Below are positions 25,737-35,383 of a stretch of 64,000 nt of DNA, piece by piece. The stretch is from NCBI GenBank assembly GCA_012728015.1, contig JAAYFY010000037.1:175322-239321 (forward strand), read 5' to 3'. The notes under the pieces are model-generated. The model did not search any database. It saw only the letters and a program-made list of their open reading frames with translations, and was not told the origin of the DNA. A program made the position numbers and the translations under genes. Source of the DNA: Clostridiaceae bacterium. Lineage in GTDB: Bacteria; Bacillota; Clostridia; DSM-8532. Each line of letters begins with the position of its first letter. The first letter of the stretch is position 1.

Positions 25737-26132
25737 ATGGCTATGGATATGACCAGATTCGTGAAGAATGACCAATTTGCGCAGTTCACAGGGCTGGAAC
25801 TGATTACCGTAGAACCCGGATATGCCGTTGTCCGCATGGAGGTTAAGCCCTACCACCTTAACGGGGTGGGTTCGGTGCAAGGGGGCGCAATATTCACCCT
25901 GGCGGATTATGCCTTTGCCGCCGCATGCAACTCCAAAGGAAGCCCCACCCTTGGCATCAACGCCAGTATTTCATATTTCAGGATTCCAAAAGGCAGGGTT
26001 TTGACTGCCGAAGCCAAAGAGGTTTCATCCACCAACAGGCTCTGTTCATATTGCGTGGACGTTTTTGACGAAGACGGGGAACTTATTGCCAGGCTTGCGG
26101 CCACCGGTTACATAAAAAAGGACAAGTCCTGA
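25737..26132 (+). CDS. PaaI-type hotdog-fold thioesterase
   Basis: Small acyl-CoA thioesterase-like protein, 131 residues. HLNGVGSVQGGAIFTLADYA contains the HxN...GG...D signature of the PaaI family, where the glycines and aspartate shape the active site. The remainder is the five-stranded hotdog sheet. Two further in-frame ATGs at 25743 and 25749 are also possible. The physiological acyl group is unknown. Confidence 0.88.
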   Translation: MAMDMTRFVKNDQFAQFTGLELITVEPGYAVVRMEVKPYHLNGVGSVQGGAIFTLADYAFAAACNSKGSPTLGINASISYFRIPKGRVLTAEAKEVSSTNRLCSYCVDVFDEDGELIARLAATGYIKKDKS

Positions 26133-26292
26133 CTGTGGTAAAGGACAACCCGGTTTGGAAACATTGCCCTGCATGAAAAACTCCTCGAAACGCAGAATAC
26201 TGGGGGGCATTCTTATTGGGATGCTTCCCCTTTCATTTGCTGTTTGACCGGATATGACATGAAAAAGGACATGGGATGGCTCGGGTGGTATA

Positions 26293-27531
26293 TTGAAAAG
26301 GTACAGGGACAGTTTTGCCTTCATCCTCTTTCTCTTGTTTGCGTTTATCATGCGGCTTATCCTGGCCGCCAGTGTACACGGGTATGACGGTGACCTGGAT
26401 TACTACAGAAAGTGGGCCGATGCCGCGTCAGGGGAATTCCTCCTGGTATACGGAAGCGGCAATGTGGATTACCCTCCACTGTACCTGTATATCCTGCATT
26501 TCATAGGCAGGGCGCTTCGTGCGCTGGATCTGGCTCCCGGTTCAATCCTTGGGATCATGCTGTTCAAGATGCCTGCCATGCTGGCAGATATCGTTTCGGG
26601 TATATTGGTGTACAGGGCTGCCTCAAGGCAGATGCCAGGGAAAACAGCCCTGGTCCTTTCCGGGCTGTACCTGTTTAATCCCGCCATACTGGTCAACTCC
26701 GCCATGTGGGGGCAAACCGACAGCATACTGACCCTGCTTGCGGTATCGGGCCTCTATTGCCTTTATCATGACAGTATTATGGCGTCGGCCTTTTTCTTTG
26801 CCTGTGCCTGCCTTATGAAGCCCCAGGGTTTTATCTTTCTTCCGGTGCTGTTTTTGGAGCTGGTCCGGAAAAAGAGCCTGAGGAAGTTTCTCCTTTGCAT
26901 GGCCACAGGGCTCTTTACCGGGTTTGTCATAATCCTGCCGTTTTCCCTATGGCGGGATGTATGGTGGGTTGTCAGGCTGTTTGCGGGAGACTGGTCTAAG
27001 TATGCCTATGCGTCCCTTCATGCCCATAACATTTTTGCCCTTGCGGGCGGGGATATGGTGAAGGACAGCGCCCAGTTCCTGTTCATGCCTTATAAGGCAT
27101 GGAGCTGGCTTTTTACGCTGGCGGTTTTGGGATTTTTCCTGTACCTGTACCTGAAATCCGGCGCGAAAACCCGCATTTTTGCGGCTGCCCTGGTCCTTCA
27201 GGCCGGGATATTCATGTTTACAACCCGCATGCACGAGAGATACCTTTACCCGGCGGTGCTGCTGCTGATCATGGTGTTCATATACACCGGGGACAGGAGG
27301 ATCTTCGGCCTATTCGGCCTACTGGGTATAACGGTATTCATCAACCAGTTTGCCGTGCTTTTTTACGTGTCGTATAAGGATGTTTTGCCCTTCGTGCTGC
27401 CCATGTTCGACACCGCCACCCGTTTTTTTTCGCTGGTGAACCTTGTGGCAGTAATATACCTGTTCCTGGTATCCCGGGACATCCTGCTTAAGGACAGGGT
27501 GATGCATTGTAAGGCCTATGGCCGGCAATAA
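26293..27531 (+). CDS. GT-C fold membrane glycosyltransferase (mannosyltransferase-like)
   Basis: Polytopic membrane enzyme, 412 residues, about ten predicted helices. The first extracytoplasmic loop holds YDGDLDYYRKWAD, an acidic motif as in polyprenyl-phosphate-sugar-dependent GT-C transferases, and NVDYPPLYLY is common in the PIG-M/DUF2029-like group. NPAILVNSAMWGQTDS is likewise typical. Translation probably starts at TTG 26293, after a G-rich site. It likely adds a sugar to an envelope glycan or lipid; acceptor unknown. It precedes murG by 71 bases. Confidence 0.8.
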   Translation: MKRYRDSFAFILFLLFAFIMRLILAASVHGYDGDLDYYRKWADAASGEFLLVYGSGNVDYPPLYLYILHFIGRALRALDLAPGSILGIMLFKMPAMLADIVSGILVYRAASRQMPGKTALVLSGLYLFNPAILVNSAMWGQTDSILTLLAVSGLYCLYHDSIMASAFFFACACLMKPQGFIFLPVLFLELVRKKSLRKFLLCMATGLFTGFVIILPFSLWRDVWWVVRLFAGDWSKYAYASLHAHNIFALAGGDMVKDSAQFLFMPYKAWSWLFTLAVLGFFLYLYLKSGAKTRIFAAALVLQAGIFMFTTRMHERYLYPAVLLLIMVFIYTGDRRIFGLFGLLGITVFINQFAVLFYVSYKDVLPFVLPMFDTATRFFSLVNLVAVIYLFLVSRDILLKDRVMHCKAYGRQ

Positions 27532-27542
27532 GCCCCGGGTCT

Positions 27543-27570
27543 TTGATGTTTGCCAGTATAATAGTATAAT
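27543..27570 (+). promoter_or_regulatory. Sigma-A promoter for murG
   Basis: TTGATG (27543-27548), 16-base spacer, TATAAT (27565-27570), 32 bases before the murG ATG. Confidence 0.6.
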
Positions 27571-27602
27571 GTGGATGATATCATCTTCGAGGACGTGCGG
27601 CA

Positions 27603-28682
27603 ATGAAAAAGATCGTGATGACAGGCGGGGGGACATCGGGGCATGTAACCCCGAATATAGCGCTTATTCCCGAACTTAAGGCGCTGGGCTGCCACATAGA
27701 ATATATAGGTTCGAAAGACGGCATGGAAAGACAGCTTATCGAGGCAGAAGGCATTTCATACCATGGCATCAGTGCCGGAAAGCTGAGAAGATACCTGAGC
27801 ATGAAGAACATCAGTGATATGTTCCAGGTGTTGGGCGGGCTCAGGCAGTCGGTTTCGCTGATGAGAAGAATCCGGCCCGACATAGTTTTCAGCAAGGGCG
27901 GGTTTGTTTCCTGCCCTGTTGTCTGGGCGGCCTGGTTTTGCAGGGTGCCGGTTGTCATCCATGAGTCCGATATCACTCCCGGCCTTACCAACAAGCTCTC
28001 CATGCCCTTTGCCAGGAAGGTCTGCTATACCTTTCCCGAATCGGGAAAGCATATACCTAAGGAGAAGGGAGTGCTGACCGGCCTTCCCATAAGAAAGGCC
28101 CTGCTTAGGGGCAACAAGGCCATGGGCCGTATGATATGCGGTTTTGAAGATGACAAGCCCGTTCTTCTGGTCATGGGCGGAAGCCAGGGAGCTGTAAGGA
28201 TCAATGAAGCCGTAAGAAAAAGCCTGGGAAGGCTGGTTAGAGAATTTAATATCTGCCACATATGCGGCAAGGGAAACCTGGACGGACAGTACGAAAGCAT
28301 AAAGGGATACAGGCAGTTTGAATATATCCGGGATGACCTGGCCCATATTCTTGCCCTTGCGGACATTGTGGTATCGAGGGCGGGGGCTACCACCATATTT
28401 GAGCTTCTTGCCCTCAAAAAGCCCAATCTGCTTATCCCGTTATCCAGGCAGGCCAGCCGGGGAGACCAGATTCTGAACGCCGAATCCTTCAGAAGGCAGG
28501 GATTCAGCATGGTGCTGGCGGATGAGGAACTGACACCCGATACCCTGGCGGATCGTGTCAGGACCTTATATGAGAACCGTGAAGACTACAGGAAGGCAAT
28601 GGCCGGATATGGCCAGGCGAACGGGACCCATGAGGTAATAAAGGTCCTTGAAGAGTTCATGCAGCAGAAGGCGCGCGCGTAA
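27603..28682 (+). CDS. murG: UDP-GlcNAc:lipid I N-acetylglucosaminyltransferase MurG
   Basis: Membrane-associated enzyme that turns lipid I into lipid II in peptidoglycan synthesis, 359 residues. GGGTSGHVTPNIAL at residues 8-21 is the first glycine-rich loop (lipid/phosphate side); GGSQGAVRIN is the second loop, and SRAGATTIFELL is the UDP-GlcNAc-binding motif with its glutamate. It lies outside a division/cell-wall cluster, next to a GT-C enzyme and a phosphatase, so it may be a second copy; that cannot be judged from this window. Confidence 0.93.
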   Translation: MKKIVMTGGGTSGHVTPNIALIPELKALGCHIEYIGSKDGMERQLIEAEGISYHGISAGKLRRYLSMKNISDMFQVLGGLRQSVSLMRRIRPDIVFSKGGFVSCPVVWAAWFCRVPVVIHESDITPGLTNKLSMPFARKVCYTFPESGKHIPKEKGVLTGLPIRKALLRGNKAMGRMICGFEDDKPVLLVMGGSQGAVRINEAVRKSLGRLVREFNICHICGKGNLDGQYESIKGYRQFEYIRDDLAHILALADIVVSRAGATTIFELLALKKPNLLIPLSRQASRGDQILNAESFRRQGFSMVLADEELTPDTLADRVRTLYENREDYRKAMAGYGQANGTHEVIKVLEEFMQQKARA

Positions 28683-28693
28683 AGGAGAAGGCA

Positions 28694-29347
28694 TTGAGGA
28701 TTAAAGCGGTTATTTTCGATCTGGATGGAACCCTGGTGGACTCCATAGAGGGTATCGCATATTCATTGAATAAGGTGCTGGGTGAAAGAGGGTTTCCTGT
28801 CCACAGCGTAGAAAAATGCAAGAGCTTTGTGGGTAACGGTTTCGCTGAACTTGTGAGGCTTGCCGTTCCCGAAGGCCACAGGGACCAGGAAGAGATCAGC
28901 CGCTGCCTGTCCCGGCTGCGGGCTGTATATGGCCGGCACTGGGATTACGGCATGCGTGCCTACGATGGCATTGAGGACCTTCTTGAGTATCTGCGGTCCC
29001 ATGGAATCAGTTTTTCCATAGACACAAACAAGGACGAAGGCTTTGCAAAAGAGATCGCGCGGCGCTTCTTCCCGCGTTTCACTTTCTTCCGGGTTGCCGG
29101 CACCACGCCCCTTGTGCCAAAAAAAACCAACCCCGCCAGGGCGCTCGGCATCCTTGCCGATCTCGGTCTTTCGCCCGATCAATGCCTGTACCTTGGTGAC
29201 AGTGAAGTGGACACCGTCACGGCGAAAAACGCCGGAATTCCCCATATAGGCGCTGCCTGGGGGTTCAGGGGGGCGGAGCTTCTTGCCCGGGCAGGCGCTG
29301 AGATTATCATCCACAGGCCTATGGACCTGACCAGGTACCTGGAGTAG
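28694..29347 (+). CDS. HAD-family phosphatase, phosphoglycolate phosphatase-like
   Basis: Haloacid-dehalogenase hydrolase with a type-1 cap, 217 residues. Motif I is DLDGTLVDS (nucleophile first D), motif II STNKDEG-like S-x-D-T-N, motif III K in VPKKTNP, motif IV GDSEVDT. These are the features of Gph/PpaX-type phosphatases. Translation starts at TTG 28694 behind GGAG, 11 bases after murG, so the two are co-transcribed. The substrate is not fixed by sequence. Confidence 0.88.
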   Translation: MRIKAVIFDLDGTLVDSIEGIAYSLNKVLGERGFPVHSVEKCKSFVGNGFAELVRLAVPEGHRDQEEISRCLSRLRAVYGRHWDYGMRAYDGIEDLLEYLRSHGISFSIDTNKDEGFAKEIARRFFPRFTFFRVAGTTPLVPKKTNPARALGILADLGLSPDQCLYLGDSEVDTVTAKNAGIPHIGAAWGFRGAELLARAGAEIIIHRPMDLTRYLE

Positions 29348-29452
29348 GGAAAACCAGTCTTTTGCCCCGCGCAAAACCATGCACGAAAACCTGCCTGTGC
29401 CGTCCTCAAACCACCGGTATCCGGGTTATGCGCCGCATGGCAGCGCGTCCCA

Positions 29453-29803
29453 TCAGTCGTACAGCAATATGACTGCCATAAGGACCAGGTCTTCGGTGCC
29501 CGTGTTCTCTATGGAATGATATGCCCCATTGCCGGTGAGCACGGCATCGCCGGGTCGGAGAGTGCGCACGTTTCCATTATCGTCTACGGTCGCGGTACCG
29601 CTCAGAATATAGTAGATCTCTTCTTCACGGTCATGGGTGTGGGTTCCGATGGAGCAGCCCGGTCCAAGGGTGACCCGGGCAAAAAGGCGGCATTTCCCGG
29701 TAAGTTCATCCTGGGTAAAGATATGCCGGATCTCCACCGAGCCCTTTCCGTCCCTCATACGTTCCCGAATTTCCTTTTTCATATCTTCCATTTTTTTCAG
29801 CAT
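29453..29803 (-). CDS. Cupin-domain protein
   Basis: Single small cupin, 116 residues. Motif 1 is GTHTHDREEEIYYILSG with histidines and glutamate as metal ligands; motif 2 is GDAVLTGNGAYHSIEN with the last histidine. The fold binds a metal and a small ligand; no specific reaction can be named. In-frame starts at 29791 and 29782 are possible alternatives. It is on the minus strand, followed by no close partner. Confidence 0.82.
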   Translation of the reverse strand: MLKKMEDMKKEIRERMRDGKGSVEIRHIFTQDELTGKCRLFARVTLGPGCSIGTHTHDREEEIYYILSGTATVDDNGNVRTLRPGDAVLTGNGAYHSIENTGTEDLVLMAVILLYD

Positions 29804-29875
29804 GGACTTCCAATCCCCTTCTGCATCTTGTTTTCTTTTTGCCTTTGAAATCTTTCACCCATCCTGTTTCAGAGA

Positions 29876-30205
29876 TTACAGTTTAAAGAATTGCTCAATG
29901 TTCAGTGTAAAGATAGTGGCGCCGCCAACATTGACTTCCACTGGCATGGCGAGATTGAATGCGCCGAAGCTTCCCGGCAGCTTTTCAGGGGCGATCATCC
30001 TGCGCCTGCTCTTGCAGGTTTCCCTGATGATTTCCAGGGCGCGGTCTACCTTATCCTCATCAGTAGCTATCAAAAAGGTGGTATTGCCGCTTTTCAGAAA
30101 CCCCCCGCTGGAACACAGCTTGGTAGTTCCAAAGCCCTCCCTGTTGAGGTTGTCAGCAAGTATATTGCTGTCCTCATCGCTTACTACCGCAATGATAAGT
30201 TTCAT
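29876..30205 (-). CDS. darA: Cyclic-di-AMP receptor DarA/PstA (PII-like)
   Basis: Small PII-like trimeric signalling protein, 109 residues. MKLIIAVVSDEDSNILADNL and FGTTKLCSSGGFLKSGNTTFLIAT are family signatures; the second contains the loop that contacts c-di-AMP. The start at 30205 follows GGGGAGG; a longer in-frame start at 30256 lacks support. Members sense c-di-AMP, which controls wall and osmotic balance in Bacillota, though DarA's downstream partner is not established. Neighbouring genes concern the envelope. Confidence 0.93.
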   Translation of the reverse strand: MKLIIAVVSDEDSNILADNLNREGFGTTKLCSSGGFLKSGNTTFLIATDEDKVDRALEIIRETCKSRRRMIAPEKLPGSFGAFNLAMPVEVNVGGATIFTLNIEQFFKL

Positions 30206-30328
30206 AAACCATACCTCCCCATGACAGGGCGGGCATAGCCCGCCGTTCCGGCGCACCTTGGCTTAAAGCCTTTTTTGCACAGTCGATACATACGTTTCCT
30301 TACTCTGATTATATGTGATTCCAGGCGC

Positions 30329-31294
30329 TTATTCAAACAAATCATTACCGAGAAGGCCGGTATCATTTATGCCCTTTTGCCATGGAATCGAGGGCAAAGA
30401 TATCTCGCGCCCATTGAGGCAGTCCAGGTGCGTACCCGGATTTTTGAACTCGAACCTCAGCCTGTAGTGGAAAAGGGCCTGCATTTTCAGCTTGAGGGAA
30501 CGGTTAATGTCGCTTATTCCATACTTGCCGTCACCCAGTATGGGATAGCCCAGCCATGCCAGGTGGGCGCGTATCTGGTGGGTTCTTCCCGTAACCAACT
30601 CCACCTCAAGTAGGGCGTAGGGATATACGGCCTTTAGGAGGCGAAACCTTGTGACAATTCTCATAGAACCGCGTACAGGCCTGTCAAATATCCTGACCTG
30701 GCTGTTTTGCGCGTCCTTTTTCAGATAAGCCTCATATTCAGCCTCTTTTTCACTGGGGATGCCGTAGGTGCAGGCAAGATAGAATTTCCTGATCTCATGG
30801 TTTTTGAACTTGTCCTTCATGACCTCCAGCGATTTTTCGTCCTTGGCAAGGATGACAAGCCCGCCTGTGTTCCTGTCAATCCGGTGGCAGAGGGCAGGGA
30901 AACCCGGACCAGGCGCCGTACCGTCCTGCCTTTTTACCATTAAGGCCTGCAGGTATTGGTCCAGGACCAGATCCTCCCGGTTACTGTCCTGGTGGACGGG
31001 GATGCCCTGGGGTTTGAATACAACCATAATATATTCATCTTCATAGAGAATATCGATCCGGGATTCAGGGTCATCCCGCTTTATTGGGCTAAGATACTCA
31101 TCGGGTATGAATATCTCCACGATATCGCCCGCATGGAGGCGGAAATCATTGCTGACGCGCCTGCCATTCACACGAATGTTCCTCTTGCGGAAGGCCTTGA
31201 AAAAGACAGCCGCCGGCACCCCGGCAAACCGGTCAGTCAGAAACCTGTCTATGCGTTTATTGTCATCCTTTATCTCTACGAGTATCCTTCGCAT
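30329..31294 (-). CDS. RluA-family RNA pseudouridine synthase
   Basis: rRNA or tRNA uridine-to-pseudouridine isomerase, 321 residues. An N-terminal S4-like domain (about 10-75) is followed by the catalytic domain with HRIDRNTGGLVILAK, in which the aspartate is the nucleophile; GRTHQIRAHLAWLGYPILGD is the second RluA hallmark. It is closest in layout to RluC/RluD. It starts 1 base after the stop of the VanW gene and so is co-transcribed with it. Confidence 0.93.
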   Translation of the reverse strand: MRRILVEIKDDNKRIDRFLTDRFAGVPAAVFFKAFRKRNIRVNGRRVSNDFRLHAGDIVEIFIPDEYLSPIKRDDPESRIDILYEDEYIMVVFKPQGIPVHQDSNREDLVLDQYLQALMVKRQDGTAPGPGFPALCHRIDRNTGGLVILAKDEKSLEVMKDKFKNHEIRKFYLACTYGIPSEKEAEYEAYLKKDAQNSQVRIFDRPVRGSMRIVTRFRLLKAVYPYALLEVELVTGRTHQIRAHLAWLGYPILGDGKYGISDINRSLKLKMQALFHYRLRFEFKNPGTHLDCLNGREISLPSIPWQKGINDTGLLGNDLFE

Positions 31295-31295
31295 A

Positions 31296-32954
31296 TTACT
31301 CCGTTTCAGGGTATGTGGACCCGGCCAGCTTCTTTATGCCCCTGCGCACCTTTTGGGGCAGCATCTGGTAGATACTCTGGTGGATCTTATAGTCCTTAAT
31401 CAGATCATTCCCACTGTAGATCCGGATATATGTATCCACCACAGCCCCGTCCATGCCGTTTTCCACGACTTCCTCAAACCCCTCGGGCATCTGCGGGTCA
31501 TCGATGTACTCGGTTGCCGCCTTTGTGACGCTGACCACGCGGGAAACCACCCTGACCTTCACATCGGGATACAGGTTGGTTCCGACAATGCTGAAGGTCA
31601 GGACATTGCTGTCTGAAACCCCGGCTTCTATCCGGATGGGGTAGTCTGTGCTGTTTATAAACTTTAAGTCCGCGTAGCCGTAGGATACGGCGGCATCCAT
31701 CCCCAGGGGCACATATCCCACGGTAAACATGTGGTTATGGCGCTCGGTAATCTTCAGGTTTGCCAGCAGGGCAGCGTCATAAAGGGTGGTGGACACCTGG
31801 CAGACCCCGCCCCCGTAGCCGTCCCTCACCTGGCCCTCGCTGAAAATATGGGCGATGACATAGCCCTTATCAGGAGTCCTTGGTCCCACAATCCCGTTAA
31901 AAGAAAACTCCTCGCCCGGGAATACCACCGTGCCGTCTATGGCCTTGGCAGCCAGCCGGATGTTGGTTCCCCTGTTCATATTATTGGGGGAGTCGGTAGT
32001 AAAACTCGTACTTACTGTGGAGAGGACATCCCTGAACAACAGGGCCTCCAGATCCCTTGTCTTTACCTCGGGTTCTGTGACCTGGACGGGAAGCGGGATC
32101 TCTTCGTATATTTTAAGGCTCCTTTCTTCAACGCGGTTTATGATATGTCTTAATTCGGTCTTGTCTATGGACCGGCCGTTCACCTGGGGCTTTACCGTGG
32201 CCGAACCATCCTCACCCCTGATGATTTCCGCATCGGCGGGGTTCTGAATTATGGCGTTATAGACCGCGTCAACGTCTATTTTCGGCGGCGGTATTTCTCG
32301 GAAAGGGATGTATAAGTACGCGGTTTCCATGCCCTGGACCGAGTCAAGGATCTTGTTCTTTAAAAGCTCCTTCTCGATCTCCCAGCCCGACTCGCCGGCG
32401 CAGAGGATGGCCTGGTCGCCGGAAATAACAACCGTGGGGACAATCACTTCCTTCCTGAGTTGTCGGTTGAGGTCTTCAAGAACGGTATCGAGCTGAGCTT
32501 CATCGACTTCGAGGGCAAGAGGGATAAGCACCGGGTTTTTGCTCAGCCTGGATATCTTTATCAGCCTGCTGAGGAAAAAACCCTCCCTTCCGACGCTCAG
32601 AGCCTGCTTTTCCATGCTTTCCATGTCTATGTAGGCTCCAATATCCTTGTAGCTTAACGACAGTTCGAATTTTTCGGTGAAGAATACCATATTGGCTTTA
32701 TCCAGGCGGGTTTCATAGCGGTCCCTGATAAAACTCTTAAGGCGCGACGGGCTCATGCCGCTCACATCGCAGCCATCTATGAACACCCCGTTATAGACAT
32801 TGGGATTATCAAGGATGGATTTCATAAGATAATGGGCTGTCAGGAACAGCGCCACCACAATTAGCAGGGCAGCTGAAATCTTCAGAACCTTTTTCAGTTC
32901 AAAACGCCGCTTCCCGGAACGCCGCAGCACCAGGTTAATTCTCTTAGAACCCAT
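31296..32954 (-). CDS. VanW-family membrane-anchored protein with peptidoglycan-binding-like domain
   Basis: 552 residues. A single N-terminal membrane helix (about 23-47) anchors it with the rest outside. The middle region (about 60-300) contains the YoaR-like putative peptidoglycan-binding module repeated twice. The VanW domain follows with FPGEEFSFNGIVGPRT, GGGVCQVSTTLYDAALLANL and ERHNHMFTVGYVPLGMDAAVSYG. VanW occurs in some vancomycin-resistance clusters, but no other van gene is here, and this is the common chromosomal form of unknown function. Confidence 0.9.
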   Translation of the reverse strand: MGSKRINLVLRRSGKRRFELKKVLKISAALLIVVALFLTAHYLMKSILDNPNVYNGVFIDGCDVSGMSPSRLKSFIRDRYETRLDKANMVFFTEKFELSLSYKDIGAYIDMESMEKQALSVGREGFFLSRLIKISRLSKNPVLIPLALEVDEAQLDTVLEDLNRQLRKEVIVPTVVISGDQAILCAGESGWEIEKELLKNKILDSVQGMETAYLYIPFREIPPPKIDVDAVYNAIIQNPADAEIIRGEDGSATVKPQVNGRSIDKTELRHIINRVEERSLKIYEEIPLPVQVTEPEVKTRDLEALLFRDVLSTVSTSFTTDSPNNMNRGTNIRLAAKAIDGTVVFPGEEFSFNGIVGPRTPDKGYVIAHIFSEGQVRDGYGGGVCQVSTTLYDAALLANLKITERHNHMFTVGYVPLGMDAAVSYGYADLKFINSTDYPIRIEAGVSDSNVLTFSIVGTNLYPDVKVRVVSRVVSVTKAATEYIDDPQMPEGFEEVVENGMDGAVVDTYIRIYSGNDLIKDYKIHQSIYQMLPQKVRRGIKKLAGSTYPETE

Positions 32955-33153
32955 GGATCACCCGCAAATGGTATCTCGTATACTTTATTCTATTAAATCA
33001 ACTACCACATTAATCCGTCAACTAAACTTCCGAAAGCGGGCAGCGGCAACCGTGCTTCTTGTTAAAAAAAGCATGCCCGTATGATATACTAATAAATACG
33101 GAGCATGAAGACGGACCTGTAATGCGTTGACACATTTGTCGGGAGGATTGAAC

Positions 33154-33861
33154 ATGCGGTTATTTAAAAAGAGGCCGGGTTTTGCCAGAAAAGCTGGAAG
33201 ACCCGGTGAGTATAAGTATGCCTACCTGGATAAGTCGGTGCTGAGGCAGAATAACATCACACGCCTGACCATAGATGAAAGATGGACCAAGCTTTTTTCC
33301 GGCTTACCCATGAGCCCGGCTATCGAAAGAATGCAGAACGAGATGAACGAACTGATCAAACAAGAGGCCATGCTGAGACATGAGCAGGAGAGCCTGGAGC
33401 CCAATAAGAGGAGGATTATGAAAAAGATCATAAGCCTCACGAGGGACGCTTTTGAAGAGAACGACGACGAGGCCAAGTCCGAACTTAAGAAATGCAGGAA
33501 GGAAATTGAGAGGATCAACGACAGGATGGATAAAATACTGGAGGATATCGAGAGGACCAATGACGAGCTGCGCGAAGCCAACATAAGGCTCCTCAACGAA
33601 ACGGTGCACCATGTTTTTTCCACTCTGAGAAATAATAAGGAGCGGGCCGAGGCCATAACAAAGGAGCTTGAACGCATCAGGCAGAGGGAAAATGAACTGA
33701 AGGAAGAACTGGAATCCATCAACCTTGACTGGACCTCTTTTGCGGTAAACTTTACCGAGCTAATAGGGTCCGACCATGTAAAAAGGCTTGAGGGCCAATT
33801 CGAGCTGGAGGGTTTGAAGAAGGATGAAGCTGATAACTCCGGAGCAGATGCGGAGAATTGA
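33154..33861 (+). CDS. Coiled-coil protein of unknown function
   Basis: 235 residues, highly charged. Long heptad-rich helices occupy about residues 60-210, rich in Glu, Lys and Arg, flanked by a basic N-terminus (MRLFKKRPGFARKAGR). No signal peptide or membrane helix. GGGAGG sets the ATG at 33154. The 3' end overlaps the next gene by 38 bases, so the two are translated from one message. A structural or scaffolding role is possible; I do not recognise the family. Confidence 0.75.
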   Translation: MRLFKKRPGFARKAGRPGEYKYAYLDKSVLRQNNITRLTIDERWTKLFSGLPMSPAIERMQNEMNELIKQEAMLRHEQESLEPNKRRIMKKIISLTRDAFEENDDEAKSELKKCRKEIERINDRMDKILEDIERTNDELREANIRLLNETVHHVFSTLRNNKERAEAITKELERIRQRENELKEELESINLDWTSFAVNFTELIGSDHVKRLEGQFELEGLKKDEADNSGADAEN

Positions 33862-35368
33862 CCGGGAAGCCATTGAAAGGATTGGGATCCCCGGGGTAGT
33901 TCTTATGGAAAACGCGGCTTTCCAAGTTTCCATGAAAGCCGCGGAGATACTGGGCAAGAATGGCGGCCGACGGGTCCTTGTGGCGGCAGGCGCCGGCAAC
34001 AACGGAGGGGATGCCTTTGCGGTTGCCAGGCATCTCCTTTCCATGGGATACTCGGTTTCCTTATACATGCTGAGCCCCCCGGAATCGCTGAAGGGCGACG
34101 CGGCAATCAATGCCAACATCCTGAAGAACATGGGCTTTTCCATGGAACTTCTGGATGTCGGCAACCTGGACAAATTCGCCGAAAGCTGCTTTGAGGCCGA
34201 TCTGGTCATTGACGGTCTGTTTGGGACCGGGCTGAACAGGGATATCGGGGGAATAGCCCTTGAGGCTGTTTGCATAATCAACCGCTATTCGCGCTGTACC
34301 CTCTCCATTGACATCCCCTCGGGCGTCGATGGTCTTACCGGAAGGATCTGTGGGGGATCTGTCAGAGCCGATTACACGGTCACCTTTTTCCTGCCCAAGC
34401 TGGGTATGGTCCAGTACCCGGGCGCGGCCTGCCTGGGGGAGCTCACCGTGGCCGATATAGGCATACCATACGCCCTTGCCGATGAATTGGAAACCTGTGA
34501 ACTGGCCGATGCCGACATGGTATCGGAGATCCTGCCGCCAAGGCCTGAAGACAGCCACAAGGGGACCTTCGGCAGGGTCCTTATGATCGCCGGATCATAT
34601 GCGATGCCCGGCGCGGCCGTCCTGTGCGCCCAAGCGGCCTACAGGACGGGCTCGGGCCTGGTCAGGCTGGCTGTTCCCCGTGAAATCGTTCCCATACTCG
34701 CCGCCAGGGCGACCGAGGCCGTCTATGTTCCGATGGAGAGCCTTGAGGGGCATATCGTATGCACCGACAGCGCCGCTCTCAAAGAGCTTCTGGATAACAG
34801 CGACGCTGTTCTTATCGGGCCGGGGCTGTCCTTAAACCATGATACCCGTAAACTGGTCAGCCAGGTGATCGATTTGTGCAGAAAGCCGCTGGTCCTGGAC
34901 GCGGATGCCCTGAACGCCATAGCGCTGGATACCGATGTGCTGAGCCGGCTTAAATGCGAAGCCGCCATCACCCCGCATCCGGCCGAGATGGCAAGGCTTA
35001 TCGGTACCGATACCGACAGTGTCCAGTCCGACCGTATAGGCACGGCAAAGGCCTTTGCCGAAGAGTATGGTATAACGGTGGTGCTGAAAGGGGCCGGCAC
35101 AGTCATAGCCGGGCCCGATGGCACGGTTTGCATAAATCCCACCGGCAACAGCGGAATGGCTACAGCAGGCTCGGGCGATGTTTTGGCGGGCATGACTGTA
35201 TCCCTGCTGGGCCAGGATGTGGCGCCCTTTGAGGCCGCTGTGGCGGCTGTCTATATCCATGGCCTGGCCGGAGACCGGGCCGCTGCCGAAAAAGGGACCT
35301 GCTCGATGACCGCTTCCGATATTTCGGAAAGAATCGGAGAGGAGCTTAAGGCCATCGGTGGATACTAA
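33824..35368 (+). CDS. nnr: Bifunctional NAD(P)HX epimerase / ADP-dependent NAD(P)HX dehydratase
   Basis: Metabolite-repair enzyme that restores damaged hydrated NADH and NADPH, 514 residues. The N-terminal YjeF domain (about 1-215, with AAGAGNNGGDAF) epimerises R to S NAD(P)HX. The C-terminal ribokinase-like domain (about 235-510, with ITPHPAEMARLIG and GSGDVLAGM) dehydrates S-NAD(P)HX using ADP. It lies in the frequent Bacillota order nnr-alr. The start at 33824 is within the upstream gene. Confidence 0.95.
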   Translation: MKLITPEQMRRIDREAIERIGIPGVVLMENAAFQVSMKAAEILGKNGGRRVLVAAGAGNNGGDAFAVARHLLSMGYSVSLYMLSPPESLKGDAAINANILKNMGFSMELLDVGNLDKFAESCFEADLVIDGLFGTGLNRDIGGIALEAVCIINRYSRCTLSIDIPSGVDGLTGRICGGSVRADYTVTFFLPKLGMVQYPGAACLGELTVADIGIPYALADELETCELADADMVSEILPPRPEDSHKGTFGRVLMIAGSYAMPGAAVLCAQAAYRTGSGLVRLAVPREIVPILAARATEAVYVPMESLEGHIVCTDSAALKELLDNSDAVLIGPGLSLNHDTRKLVSQVIDLCRKPLVLDADALNAIALDTDVLSRLKCEAAITPHPAEMARLIGTDTDSVQSDRIGTAKAFAEEYGITVVLKGAGTVIAGPDGTVCINPTGNSGMATAGSGDVLAGMTVSLLGQDVAPFEAAVAAVYIHGLAGDRAAAEKGTCSMTASDISERIGEELKAIGGY

Positions 35369-35383
35369 AGAGGTGGTTTTTAC

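Noticed and set aside
31296..32954. Vancomycin resistance
   Set aside because: VanW alone does not give resistance and no vanH, vanA/B or vanX gene is in the window.
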